Assembly: GCA_902774365.1 (NCBI GenBank) | Contig: CACYHX010000021.1 | Location: forward strand, 1 to 43,304 | Reading direction: 5' to 3' | Length of the DNA stretch: 43,304 bases | Source of the DNA: an uncultured Bacteroidia bacterium | GTDB lineage: Bacteria; Bacteroidota; Bacteroidia; Bacteroidales; F082 | Shown: positions 21,998-30,557 of the stretch, in pieces | Numbering within the stretch: the first letter of the stretch is position 1 | Layout of the letters: each line of letters begins with the position of its first letter | Position numbers and translations under genes: made by a program | Notes under the pieces: model-generated | What the model saw: only the letters and a program-made list of their open reading frames with translations | Told to the model about the DNA's origin: nothing | The model's database searches: none

Positions 21998-22132
21998 GCC
22001 TCAAATCGCTATTTGTTCTATGTCAAAGTGATGATGATTTACATGATGATGTGGTTTTGTTGTTATGGTCACAAAAATACAAAGAAAATGTGTTTTGCAA
22101 GGGGAGGAGGTGCTTTTTTTTTCTTCAAAACA

Positions 22133-22163
22133 CTTGCGGGATGGGAAAATATTTGTATTTTTG
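22133..22163 (+). promoter_or_regulatory. Promoter of the Abi leader RNA and gene
   Basis: CTTG (22133-22136), exactly 19 nt, TATTTTTG (22156-22163). Transcription should start near 22170, at the foot of the leader hairpin. Confidence 0.7.
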
Positions 22164-22169
22164 CAGCAC

Positions 22170-22222
22170 GAGAACCCGCCAAGCCTCTTCATAATGCTTA
22201 AATCGGCGGGTCGTTTTATTTT
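22170..22222 (+). ncRNA. abiF-like leader RNA hairpin
   Basis: The about 50-nt leader folds into ACCCGCC (22174-22180) pairing with GGCGGGT (22205-22211). An inner AAGC/GCTT helix (22181-22184 with 22196-22199) extends it directly, with an 11-nt loop. A U-rich stretch follows up to the ATG. Conserved structured RNAs upstream of AbiF-type genes are known as the abiF RNA motif and are proposed to act as the antitoxin. I match this by position and shape only, not by covariance model. Confidence 0.6.
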
Positions 22223-23116
22223 ATGGCACACTATACAAAGATATACTCATCGCCTACCCAATTGGCAGCTTTGCTCCATTCACGTGGCCTTATCCTTGGA
22301 GATGAAGCGAGAGCAAAAGACTATCTCAAACATATTGGGTATTATCGATTCAGCGCATATTTGTACCCGCTTCTGACAATGCCTAAAGAGAACCATGTAT
22401 TCAAAAGCGGATCTACCTTCGACAATGCATTAGACATGTATCGCTTTGATAGGCACCTTCGCTTGTTGATGTTCAACCAGATTGAAAAGATTGAGGTCGC
22501 GGTGAGAAGTGCCATCGTGAATATCACAAGCCGAGAGACTGGTAATCCTTTTTGGATGACCGACCCGACTTGCTTTTACGATGCCGTACAATTCACAAAG
22601 ACCAAGCAACTGATTGATGCCGAGCTGGCCAAATCAAGGGAGGAATTCATTGAGCATTATCGAAGAACTTATTCCGAACTTTATCCTCCAGCATGGATGT
22701 TAGCGGAGATACTGCCTTTAGGCGTAATGACCAAGATATACGAAAACATCAGAAGCAACCAAATCAGGAAGATGATTGCCCAAGAGTTTTCGTTGAACGT
22801 ACCAGTGTTCATGTCATGGATGACTATCATTACGGTAACACGCAACAATTGCTGTCACCATGCCCGCGTTTGGAACCGAACGTTCGCTTTAAGAGCTTTG
22901 ACTATGCGCCGAATGACACGCCCTTGGATCTCAACTCCTATAAACCAACAGAAAGTGTATTTCAGTCTTTGTGTTATTAAGTATTTCCTCAATATCATTT
23001 CGCCCAATAATGATATGACAACGAAACTCCAATCCTTGTTTAAGGACTATCCGACCATTGACACTAATGCAATGGGGATTCCTGCGGGTTGGGAACAAGA
23101 GGCCTTGTGGCAGTAG
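22223..23116 (+). CDS. Abi_2 (AbiD/AbiF) family HEPN protein
   Basis: 297 aa, normal length for the family. The start region (YTKIYSSPTQLAALLHSRGLIL, then AKDYLKHIGYYRFSAYLYPL) and the RFDRHLRLLMFNQIEKIEVAVRSAI block are typical of Abi_2 proteins. The HEPN nuclease motif RxxxxH is present as RNNCCH (Arg207-His212), followed by HARVWNR. The C-terminus (YFSLCVIKYFLNIISPNND, then GIPAGWEQEALWQ) also matches. Such proteins are abortive-infection toxins that cut RNA when phage infection disturbs their control; they are proposed relatives of Cas13 ancestors. It is preceded by its own promoter and a hairpin RNA, the layout of an RNA-controlled toxin. Stand-alone otherwise; the next gene is convergent. 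Confidence 0.9.
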   Translation: MAHYTKIYSSPTQLAALLHSRGLILGDEARAKDYLKHIGYYRFSAYLYPLLTMPKENHVFKSGSTFDNALDMYRFDRHLRLLMFNQIEKIEVAVRSAIVNITSRETGNPFWMTDPTCFYDAVQFTKTKQLIDAELAKSREEFIEHYRRTYSELYPPAWMLAEILPLGVMTKIYENIRSNQIRKMIAQEFSLNVPVFMSWMTIITVTRNNCCHHARVWNRTFALRALTMRRMTRPWISTPINQQKVYFSLCVIKYFLNIISPNNDMTTKLQSLFKDYPTIDTNAMGIPAGWEQEALWQ

Positions 23117-23135
23117 GATGATTTATGTCAAAAAG

Positions 23136-25304
23136 TTATAGTTTCCAAACCGCCTCCACCTTCAAATCCGTCTTGTGGTTCCCTTCAATCTGCGACAGGC
23201 CTGTGCCTACCGTGTTGCGGTCGCTGTAGATGGTGCGACCGATGCGGGCGTAGAGCGTCAACGAATTGAACAGCTTCACCTTTCCTAACAGATAGAACCT
23301 CATGCCCTTGCCGTACATGGCGGGCACGCTGAAGGAATACAGCACGTCGTTTTCGTAGGCGTAGACGCGGGCGTTGTAGTCCTTGGCATCGAAGAGGGCA
23401 TAGCGGAAGGTGAGGCTGAAAGGCAGGTTCTCGGGCTTATAGGCGATGTCCTGGCAGAGGAAATAACCATGCTCGTTGCTGCCGTCTTCGTTGCGGTAGT
23501 GGGCGTATTCAGCCTTGTTGGCACAATGGATGTCCCAGCCCAGCTCATAGGTGATATTGAAACGAACGGTGTTCTTGGTGTAGAAGATGGGGTAGTGGCT
23601 GAACACCTCGCCGTCGGTGGAGTTTTTCATCTTGGTCTTCGAGCGGAACTGCAGGTAGGCGCTGGTGCGACGGTTGAAGCTGTGGGTGACGCGTAGGTAG
23701 TAGTCGTGGCCACGGCTCGGGGCGTTCACTTGTGAGGTCAGCCAAGTGAACTGGAACTGGTCGGCATAGGCGAGGATAGTCCAATAAGGCGCGGGTGCCA
23801 CCTCCACGCCGAGGTAGACGCCGCGTTGCCCTTGGTTGCGGCTGCCTTCGCCGAAGGCGTTGCTCAGCAGGTTTTGGTAGGCCCTGCCATAGTCGCGGTA
23901 CATAACGGTGAAGTTCAGGTAGCCCGCCGGCTTGACGGTCAGGCCGACCAACCCCGCCAAGGCCCAAGGACGTTGTGTCTGTATGAGGTTGGTGCTGTCG
24001 AAGTTCAAGCTCATCGCCATCTCGCCAAAGACGGCGTATTTGCCTTTCACGTACTTGACGTCGATGCCTTGGTTGGTGAGACTCTTGCCTTGGAAATAAA
24101 ACTGGTTGTAATGGCTGGGCCTGAGTTCAAGTGGCACGTTGAGCCAGGTGTGGTAGGCCGTGTAGCCCACCTCGAAATGCGCGATGGCATAGGTCAGATG
24201 TCCGCCCACCACTTGTTGCCGGATGGCATGACGGTCAAGCAGCTCGCCAATGGTGCGGTGGTAACCCGTCTCTTGCAGGCTGCTGACGAATTCGGCCTCG
24301 TTGTCCAAGCTGTCGGCCACGCTGACGTTGGCGTCGACCCAACGATGGGAGTAAAACACCGTGCCGCTGAACGGGCCTTTGCCGAGCGTCACCGCTGCGC
24401 CACGCATGAAGCCATATTCGCTGGCCGAGGCCTTGGGAGCGATGCCGCGCGCTTGTTTCATCACGCTGCTGCCAGCTCCGGCCTTGCCGAAGGTCATGCC
24501 CGACCACAGCGTCAGACCTTGCCCGAACGACAGCTGGTAGTCACCCAACACGGCCGCCTTCACGATGCCCAAGTCCTTGGCATAGAGGTGGAAACCGATA
24601 AAGTCGAAGCCGCGACGATATTGCTTGCCCAGCAAGGATTTGATGGTGTCGCTCACCTTGTCGGTGAAGAACATCTCGCCGGCGTCTTTCTCCACGACGA
24701 AGCCCGCTCTGATTTGGTTCCTGTAGTTATAATTGTATCGGAACTGCAGCTTCTGCGGACAGCCGAGATAACGCGAGTTGGGCTTGGCCAATAAGGCGGA
24801 GTCGTCGATGGGTAAGTAACCTTGCTGCTTTTCAAGGACTTGCTCGTAACGGCCCAAAAGTTGATGCTTGCCATATCGTGCCAGCTTTCTGAAAGTAATC
24901 TTGTCCTTGCTCTTGTCTTGTCCCGCGTAAACCAAGGGTCGGATGATGTCAATGGTTTGAGCATCAAAGCCTTCCACCATCTCCAACTCGTCCAAGAACA
25001 TGAAATCGCCGTAGTAACGACGGTATTTCTTCACTTCCTCGAATTGAAAAGCGGAGATAAGATGCAGTTCCACCAGCCGCACCATGTCATCGCTGTTGAG
25101 GTTGATAGGGTTGTCGCTGAGGAAAATGTAATAGTCCAGCAGCTCCTCGTAGTCGATGTCGTCGTCGCTGTCCTCCGCCATACGCTCCACCTGCTCGATG
25201 AGCAGTTCGTTCAAGGCCTCGGCGCTGAGGGTGTCGATGGCGATTTGTGCCTTGGCAGCGACAGCAAACAACAGGAATGATATGATGATGACCAGTCGTC
25301 TCAT
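23136..25304 (-). CDS. Helix-hairpin-helix domain outer-membrane protein
   Basis: 722 aa. Sec signal peptide (1-19, FAVAAKAQ). Residues about 45-130 contain ComEA-like helix-hairpin-helix units: PINLNSDDMVRLVELHLISAFQFEEVKKYRRYYGDFMFLDELEMVEGFDAQTIDII in segments, the pattern normally used for DNA contact but here in an exported protein. The remaining about 570 residues consist of alternating beta strands with aromatic ends and close with a strand (TDLKVEAVWKL) typical of outer-membrane barrels. Function unknown; such proteins are widespread in Bacteroidota. It starts 1 nt after the stop of the PorV-like gene and is surely in the same operon. Natural DNA uptake or binding is a guess only. Confidence 0.75.
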   Translation of the reverse strand: MRRLVIIISFLLFAVAAKAQIAIDTLSAEALNELLIEQVERMAEDSDDDIDYEELLDYYIFLSDNPINLNSDDMVRLVELHLISAFQFEEVKKYRRYYGDFMFLDELEMVEGFDAQTIDIIRPLVYAGQDKSKDKITFRKLARYGKHQLLGRYEQVLEKQQGYLPIDDSALLAKPNSRYLGCPQKLQFRYNYNYRNQIRAGFVVEKDAGEMFFTDKVSDTIKSLLGKQYRRGFDFIGFHLYAKDLGIVKAAVLGDYQLSFGQGLTLWSGMTFGKAGAGSSVMKQARGIAPKASASEYGFMRGAAVTLGKGPFSGTVFYSHRWVDANVSVADSLDNEAEFVSSLQETGYHRTIGELLDRHAIRQQVVGGHLTYAIAHFEVGYTAYHTWLNVPLELRPSHYNQFYFQGKSLTNQGIDVKYVKGKYAVFGEMAMSLNFDSTNLIQTQRPWALAGLVGLTVKPAGYLNFTVMYRDYGRAYQNLLSNAFGEGSRNQGQRGVYLGVEVAPAPYWTILAYADQFQFTWLTSQVNAPSRGHDYYLRVTHSFNRRTSAYLQFRSKTKMKNSTDGEVFSHYPIFYTKNTVRFNITYELGWDIHCANKAEYAHYRNEDGSNEHGYFLCQDIAYKPENLPFSLTFRYALFDAKDYNARVYAYENDVLYSFSVPAMYGKGMRFYLLGKVKLFNSLTLYARIGRTIYSDRNTVGTGLSQIEGNHKTDLKVEAVWKL

Positions 25305-25305
25305 G

Positions 25306-26130
25306 TCACTTTCCGATGCTGAAAATCATTCCGACTTGAAGGGAAGCGCCCAATTCGTTGTGCAGCTGTGCCGCCACGTTGATTTGGGCAAAGCGGATGC
25401 CATAGCCGACGCCGAACGACAGGATGCCCGGGTTGGTCTGCACGCCGGCGCGGATGTAGAAGTTCTTGAAAGCCTCGTATTCCAAGCCGCCACGCAGGCT
25501 GACGCCACTGCGTTCGGTGTTTTTCTCTATCTCGCATTGCCCGTTGAAGTCTTTCGTGAACTTGTAGGCCAAGCCGAAACGAAACACGATGGGCAGCTTC
25601 TCGTGGTTGAGGGTCTGCTTGAAGCTGAAGCTGATGGGGTTGAAGATGTAGGCGCCCAGGGTCAGTTTGTCGGTGACGTGCGACTGCAAGCCCAACTCAA
25701 AGGTGAAGGCATGGAAGGTGCCATAGTCGTTGCCGACCTTCAGCAGGAGATAGTCGAGTTGCAGGCCGATTTGCAGGTAACGTCCGAAGCCCTTGGCGTA
25801 GGCGAGGCCGAACTTGTTTTCGTTGTATTTCGACGAGCCGAATTGGTTGAAACTCACTCCCAAGGTGCCGAACTTGGTGGGCAGGGCAAAGGCGCCGCAT
25901 TTGTAGGCCGTCTCGGGCAAGAGCCAGCGGTTTTCGTAGTACAGTCCAAGGCTGATTTTCTCTAACTCCGCCATGCCGGCTGGGTTGTTTTGCAGGGCCC
26001 ACAGCCCTTGCGAGGCCACCGACGAGCCACCCATGGCAGCGGCACGTCCTCCCATGGGATGGAGGAAGTCGTAGGCGAAAATCGTTGATGTCGAAAGGAT
26101 TAGTGTTATAAGAAGTAGAAATTTCTTCAT
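25306..26130 (-). CDS. PorV/PorQ-like outer-membrane barrel protein
   Basis: 274 aa. Sec signal (LLLITLILSTSTIFA). The mature N-terminus (DFLHPMGGRAAAMGGSSVASQGLWALQNNPAGMAELEKISLG in parts) shows the PorV/PorQ and FadL-like pattern: an AAAMGG motif followed by NPAG. The rest consists of short beta strands with Gly/aromatic residues, ending in VGMIFSIGK. PorV-family proteins carry type IX cargo on the cell surface, and a CotH protein with a T9SS signal is encoded in this window. A T9SS role is possible but this shorter relative is not the classical PorV. First gene of a two-gene operon with the HHH protein, with an ideal promoter. Confidence 0.7.
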   Translation of the reverse strand: MKKFLLLITLILSTSTIFAYDFLHPMGGRAAAMGGSSVASQGLWALQNNPAGMAELEKISLGLYYENRWLLPETAYKCGAFALPTKFGTLGVSFNQFGSSKYNENKFGLAYAKGFGRYLQIGLQLDYLLLKVGNDYGTFHAFTFELGLQSHVTDKLTLGAYIFNPISFSFKQTLNHEKLPIVFRFGLAYKFTKDFNGQCEIEKNTERSGVSLRGGLEYEAFKNFYIRAGVQTNPGILSFGVGYGIRFAQINVAAQLHNELGASLQVGMIFSIGK

Positions 26131-26149
26131 AGAAAGAATTTTAAAGTTG

Positions 26150-26180
26150 CAAAGTTAGGGCTGATTTCCGTAAAAACAAA
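26150..26180 (-). promoter_or_regulatory. Consensus promoter of the PorV-like/HHH operon
   Basis: TTTG (revcomp of 26177-26180), exactly 19 nt, TAACTTTG (revcomp of 26150-26157). A perfect match to the Bacteroidota consensus. Confidence 0.8.
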
Positions 26181-26190
26181 ACATTTTTTC

Positions 26191-26198
26191 TATTTTCG
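26191..26198 (+). promoter_or_regulatory. -7 box for the DUF456-transketolase operon
   Basis: TATTTTCG differs from TAnnTTTG at one position and lies 28 nt before the ATG. It diverges from the promoter at 26150-26180; no clear -33 box. Confidence 0.4.
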
Positions 26199-26226
26199 CA
26201 GTCAAAACCGAAAGTTCCATACGAAC

Positions 26227-26727
26227 ATGATGTACGTACTGATCGTTTTAGCTATCCTTCTCGCTCTTGTCGGGCTGGTGGGCGCCGTTGTGCCAGGCAT
26301 AGCGGGAACGCCGTTCAGCTTCTTGGCTTTGCTGGCTTTGTCGTTTGTCGACGGCATCGACTATTCCACGCGTTTCCTGGTCATCATGGGTATAATAGGA
26401 GCTGTGGTGTTCACTGTGGATTATGTCGTCCCTGTGTGGGGCACGAAGAAACTCGGCGGCACCAAGGCGGGCGTGAGAGGCAGCACGATAGGCCTGATTT
26501 TGGGATTGCTTGTCACATTCGTGTTTCCCATAGGCTTTATTGCGGTGCTGTTGGGACCCTTCATCGGCGCCTACATCGGCGAGAAGTCAGCCGGCACCGA
26601 GGACCATCTGGCTTGGAAGTCGGCACTCGGCTCCTTTGTGGGCTTTTTGTTCGGCACGGGCATTAAGCTGGTCTATGCCTGCGTGTGTATCTACTTTATT
26701 GTCAAAGATTTAATTGCATTGATATGA
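26227..26727 (+). CDS. DUF456 family membrane protein
   Basis: 166 aa with about four hydrophobic segments (roughly 3-37, 47-70, 84-118, 130-166). The Gly-rich VGLVGAVVPGIAGTPFSFLALL start, the YVVPVWGTKKLGGTKAGVRGSTIG loop and GLLVTFVFPIGFIAVLLGPFIGAYIGE are the DUF456 signature. No function is established. Its stop overlaps the start of the transketolase N-subunit as ATGA (26724-26727), so the two are translationally coupled, a neighbourhood that may only reflect operon structure. Confidence 0.85.
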   Translation: MMYVLIVLAILLALVGLVGAVVPGIAGTPFSFLALLALSFVDGIDYSTRFLVIMGIIGAVVFTVDYVVPVWGTKKLGGTKAGVRGSTIGLILGLLVTFVFPIGFIAVLLGPFIGAYIGEKSAGTEDHLAWKSALGSFVGFLFGTGIKLVYACVCIYFIVKDLIALI

Positions 26728-27530
26728 ATCAATTGGAAGCGAAAGCGAAGCATATTCGCGAGTTGATATTGACCGCTTTGGCGGAGGCTGGCTCGGGACA
26801 TACGGGTGGCTCCCTCGACTTGGTGGATATCTTTACCGTTTTGTATTTCGACCATCTGCGCCACGACCCCCAACGTCCCGATTGGGAAGGCCGCGACAAG
26901 GTGGTGCTTTCTATAGGGCATACGGCCCCGGTGTTGTATGCGACATTGGCGGCAGCAGGTTATTTCCCCGAAGAGGAGCTGCTGACTCTGCGTAAGCTGG
27001 GCAGCCGTTTGCAAGGGCATCCGAGCTTAGAGACGCGCTTGCCAGGACTTGAAACGAGTTCCGGCTCTTTGGGTCAAGGCCTTGGGGTGGCCATGGGCAT
27101 GGCTATGGCGGCCAAGATGGACGGCAAGTCTAATCGTGTCTTTTGCATCATGGGCGATGGCGAGCAGCAGGAGGGGAGTGTGTGGGAATCGGCCATGGCG
27201 GCAGCGCATCATAAGTTAGACAACCTCTGCGCCATCATCGACCGCAACCGCCTGCAAATCGACGGTCGCACCGAAAAGGTGATGGCCATCGACCCGTTGC
27301 GCGACAAATGGACGGCCTTCGGATGGCATACCCTCGAGATTGACGGCCACGACATGAGCCAAATCAAGATGGCCTTGGACTTGGCCGACAAAGAGCAGGG
27401 CAGGCCCACAGTCATCATCGCCGACACCGTCATGGGCAAGGGCGTGAAGAGCATCGAGGACAACAACCAATGGCACGGCAAGGTGCCGACCAAGGAACAA
27501 TTGCATGAGTTTTTAAACGAATTATTGTAG
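26724..27530 (+). CDS. Transketolase, N-terminal (TPP-binding) subunit
   Basis: 268 aa, the usual length of split transketolase N-subunits. Thiamine diphosphate-binding pattern: IMGDGEQQEGSVWESAMAAAHHKLDNL in the middle, with GDG and the following Asn-rich end (IIDRNRLQIDG). The early AGSGHTGGSLDLVDI and GHTAPVLYATLAAAGYF segments carry the expected substrate and cofactor His residues. It acts in the cytoplasm in the non-oxidative pentose phosphate pathway, moving two-carbon units between sugar phosphates, together with the C-subunit encoded 14 nt downstream. The start was set at the ATG overlapping the DUF456 stop; the longer frame starts inside that gene. Confidence 0.92.
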   Translation: MNQLEAKAKHIRELILTALAEAGSGHTGGSLDLVDIFTVLYFDHLRHDPQRPDWEGRDKVVLSIGHTAPVLYATLAAAGYFPEEELLTLRKLGSRLQGHPSLETRLPGLETSSGSLGQGLGVAMGMAMAAKMDGKSNRVFCIMGDGEQQEGSVWESAMAAAHHKLDNLCAIIDRNRLQIDGRTEKVMAIDPLRDKWTAFGWHTLEIDGHDMSQIKMALDLADKEQGRPTVIIADTVMGKGVKSIEDNNQWHGKVPTKEQLHEFLNELL

Positions 27531-27543
27531 AGACGGAATAATT

Positions 27544-29424
27544 ATGAATTATACAAATAAAGGAAACAAACCCACAAAGACCGGCTTCGGGGAGGGTGTC
27601 CTCGCTGCAGCACAAAAAGACAACAGGGTGGTCGGACTGGGTGCCGACATCACCAAATCGGTGGGGATGAACCTCTTCGCGGAGGCCTTCCCAGATAGGT
27701 TTTTCTCCATGGGCATCGCCGAGCAGGATGCCGTGGCGACGGCCGCAGGCTTGGCTTTGAGCGGTAAGATACCTGTGTTCAGCACCTACGGCGTGTTTGC
27801 TGCCCACCGCGCCAACGACCAGATACGTGTATCGGTGTGTTACAACAATGTGCATGTCGTCATCGGCGGCGCTCATGCCGGCGTCTCGGTGGGTCCCGAT
27901 GGCGCCACGCATCAGGCCTTGGAAGACATCGCCACCATGCGTGTGTTGCCCAACATGACCGTCATCTCGCCTTGCGACGCCACACAAGCCAAAATCGCCA
28001 CCGAGAAGGCCATCTTGGAGTGCAAGGGTCCCGTATATGTGCGCTTCGGCCGCGAAGCCATGCCTGATTTCACCGACGAGAACCAGGAGTTTGAGATTGG
28101 GAAGGCGCAGCTGATGCGTGATGGCACGGATATTACCTTTGTGGCCACGGGTCACGAGGTGTGGGAAGCCATGGAAGCCGCTCACATGTTGGAGCATCTG
28201 AATGTCTCCGTCCGTGTCATCAACATGCACACCATCAAGCCGTTGGATGGCGCTATTCTCAACAAGGCTGCAGAGGAAACCCGCATGATCTTTACCATTG
28301 AGGAGCATCAAATCGCCGGTGGTCTGGGCAGTGCCGTGACGGAGTTTTTGGCCGAAAACCACCCCATCCGCGTGTGCCGCATCGGTATGAACGACCGCTT
28401 CGGCGAGTCGGGGCAGGCCATGGCGTTGATGCACAAGTATGGTCTCGATGCTGCGGGCATCGTCCATCGTGTGCTGGAGATTACCTCTAACAAGGATTTC
28501 AGCGTTTATGTCCGCAAGTTGGGAAAACCTTTCGATACCTATATCAAGAAGCTGTATGACAGCAAGAGATTGTATGAAGGCTATGATTACCACGATGAAT
28601 CCACCTTCAAGAATTGCTATGACACGAAAGTCTATCGGCATTATATCGCTCAAGGCAAACGTGGTCACGATGTGTTGGAGACTTTGGCGCGCGCCCTTCA
28701 TGACCATTTCATCACGCACCAACTCTACAAGATGCTTGATTTGTACGACGAAAAGGACGTCATCGGTGTCATGGGCGGCCACGCCAAACGGCGCGACGAC
28801 CCGCAATACCGCCAAATCGTGTTTTTGAGCAAACGTCTCACTGAGATGGGAAAACTGATGGTGACAGGAGGTGGTCCTGGAGCCATGGAGGCCACACATC
28901 TCGGCGCCTGGATGGCGGGTAGGAGCGATGCTGAGGTGGAGGAGGCCATAGACATGCTCATGCCATCGCCGACCTTCAAGGACGAAGGCTGGCTGCGCCG
29001 GTCTTTCGAGGTGATGGAGCGTTTCCCGTTGAAAACAGACTATCGTAGCCTTGCCCTGCCGACGTATTTTTATGGTCACGAACCCACCACGCCTTTTGCT
29101 ACCCACATCGCCAAGTATTTCGACAACAGTGTGCGCGAAGACGGTGTCGTCACCATCGCCAAGGGCGGTATCATCTACACGCCCGGCAGCGCAGGCACCA
29201 TGCAGGAAATCTTCCAAGACGCGGGTCAAAACCACTACGAGAGCGAAGGCTATGCCAGCCCGATGATTTTCTTGGGGAAGGACTATTATACGAAGTACAT
29301 GCCCGCCTACACCTTGTTGAAAGACCTTAGCGACCGCGGCATCTACAAGAACATGCTGCTCACCATCACCGACGACAACGACGAGATTATCGATGCAATC
29401 GTGAAGTTCAAGGAAAGGAGATAG
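27544..29424 (+). CDS. Transketolase C-terminal subunit fused to a LOG-like nucleotide-processing domain
   Basis: 626 aa, about twice the normal size. Residues 1 to about 312 are a complete transketolase C-subunit: FGEGVLAAAQKDNRVVGLGADITKS, the pyrimidine-domain Glu in MGIAEQDAVATAAGLAL, and the C-domain FTIEEHQIAGGLGSAVTEFL. From about 335 on, a LOG/lysine-decarboxylase-like Rossmann domain follows: VIGVMGGHAKRRDD, the GGGPGAMEA nucleotide loop, PTYFYGHEPT, and TPGSAGTMQEIFQDA (the PGGxGTxxE-type catalytic motif, with Ser for the second Gly). Such domains cleave nucleoside monophosphates (PpnN, LOG). One uninterrupted frame, no stop or frame shift at the joint. The fusion would tie ribose phosphate released from nucleotides to the pentose phosphate pathway. 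Confidence 0.85.
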   Translation: MNYTNKGNKPTKTGFGEGVLAAAQKDNRVVGLGADITKSVGMNLFAEAFPDRFFSMGIAEQDAVATAAGLALSGKIPVFSTYGVFAAHRANDQIRVSVCYNNVHVVIGGAHAGVSVGPDGATHQALEDIATMRVLPNMTVISPCDATQAKIATEKAILECKGPVYVRFGREAMPDFTDENQEFEIGKAQLMRDGTDITFVATGHEVWEAMEAAHMLEHLNVSVRVINMHTIKPLDGAILNKAAEETRMIFTIEEHQIAGGLGSAVTEFLAENHPIRVCRIGMNDRFGESGQAMALMHKYGLDAAGIVHRVLEITSNKDFSVYVRKLGKPFDTYIKKLYDSKRLYEGYDYHDESTFKNCYDTKVYRHYIAQGKRGHDVLETLARALHDHFITHQLYKMLDLYDEKDVIGVMGGHAKRRDDPQYRQIVFLSKRLTEMGKLMVTGGGPGAMEATHLGAWMAGRSDAEVEEAIDMLMPSPTFKDEGWLRRSFEVMERFPLKTDYRSLALPTYFYGHEPTTPFATHIAKYFDNSVREDGVVTIAKGGIIYTPGSAGTMQEIFQDAGQNHYESEGYASPMIFLGKDYYTKYMPAYTLLKDLSDRGIYKNMLLTITDDNDEIIDAIVKFKERR

Positions 29425-29428
29425 TGGC

Positions 29429-30556
29429 TTACTTTACCAACACTACGTCATCGTCACCACAAGGCATGACGATGGTGTCGTTCAGCAAGGCGACGTCCGT
29501 CTTGATGGTGTAGACTTTCTTTTGCATATCCAAGGGAAGCTGGAGAGCGACTTGGCCGTTTTCGTCTGAAACCACTACTTGTCCCTCTATCTTCAAGGTG
29601 ACGCCGCTCATCGGTGTCTCCGTTTCAACATTGTATAAGGTAAAATGGATGTCACCATAAACCGAAGGGTCCCTATGGAGAACCAAGGTGTTGCTTTTTG
29701 CCAAAGTCAAGGTGGTGTCGAGGTCGAGGAAGTCGCGGCACGACACGGAGAGTTGTACGGGTTGGCTCAAGAAACGATGGGGGATATTGGAGAAAGTCGT
29801 TTGGCCTTCTATGAAGCTGATGGTGTCGGTTTTGGTCTCATTGTCGAGCGTGAGAGTCACGATGGCGTCTTTCATGGGCGGTAGCTGTGCCTGTGGTGAG
29901 GCCTCAACTATCCTCAGGTCTGCGTCGAAGGGCTGGCTGATGCGCCCAATACCTATCATGGCGGCGATGACGGCAATGCAACCGATGGTCCAAACAGCGG
30001 CCTTACGGAAGAGCAAACGCTTATGTCGCTGCCAAATCGTGTCGAACTCGACGCCGAGCAATTTGGAGACCAGCTGCACATAAGCCCGCTCCCTGTTGAG
30101 CCAGGGCAGACGTGAGATTTTCTCGTTGACGTTGGCACCCAAGACCTCCGAAAGGCCCAGCTTTTTTATCACGGGGTTGAAACATTCCGTTTCGGGGTCG
30201 TCGCTGTTGGGCGAGCCTTCGACGATGAAGAAATGGATGTTGTTGCTACGGCCAAAGCCATGGAAAAACTCGATTTCCTTACCCACCCATTCCGATTTGG
30301 CCGAGTTGGGAGAACATATCACGATGAGGTGCTGCGAGGCTCTCAGACGTTCCTGCAGCTCTTCTGAAAGCCCGCCCGGTTGGATGTCGGTGGGGGCGAA
30401 GAACACGGGTTTGATGGGCGTGCGCGTCCAGCCATGTTCGCTGCATAGCGTCGAAGGCAGCTTGTAGTGCTCCAGCTTCTTTTGCAGCCTTTTGCCCCAA
30501 ATGGTGTCCTTCGAGTTGTAGCTGATGAAAGCGAAGTATTTGAAGGGAGTGCTCAT
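29429..30556 (-). CDS. TIR-domain transmembrane protein
   Basis: 375 aa. Residues about 6-150 form a TIR domain: YFAFISYNSKD (strand A and box 1), the PGGLSEELQERLRASQHLIVICSPNSAKSEW stretch, and WVGKEIEFF, where Glu94 is in the position of the NADase catalytic residue. A Trp-Leu-Asn-Arg helix follows. One transmembrane helix (about 186-206, VWTIGCIAVIAAMIGIGRI) leads to a C-terminal about 165-residue part made of beta strands, ending with a carboxypeptidase-regulatory-like unit (YNVETETPMSGVTLKIEGQVVVSDENGQ). Basic residues before the helix (RHKRLLFRK) put the TIR part in the cytoplasm and the beta part in the periplasm. Last gene of the RCK/RyR-TPR-TIR operon, 1 nt after the TPR gene. Possible NAD-depleting effector. 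Confidence 0.85.
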   Translation of the reverse strand: MSTPFKYFAFISYNSKDTIWGKRLQKKLEHYKLPSTLCSEHGWTRTPIKPVFFAPTDIQPGGLSEELQERLRASQHLIVICSPNSAKSEWVGKEIEFFHGFGRSNNIHFFIVEGSPNSDDPETECFNPVIKKLGLSEVLGANVNEKISRLPWLNRERAYVQLVSKLLGVEFDTIWQRHKRLLFRKAAVWTIGCIAVIAAMIGIGRISQPFDADLRIVEASPQAQLPPMKDAIVTLTLDNETKTDTISFIEGQTTFSNIPHRFLSQPVQLSVSCRDFLDLDTTLTLAKSNTLVLHRDPSVYGDIHFTLYNVETETPMSGVTLKIEGQVVVSDENGQVALQLPLDMQKKVYTIKTDVALLNDTIVMPCGDDDVVLVK

Positions 30557-30557
30557 G

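Noticed and set aside
22013-22222. Small overlapping plus-strand frames before the Abi gene
   Set aside because: No ribosome-binding context or conserved motif; the region is explained by the promoter and the leader RNA.
27430-29235. 601-aa minus-strand frame opposite the transketolase-LOG gene
   Set aside because: No motif, antisense to two well-supported domains. Shadow frame.
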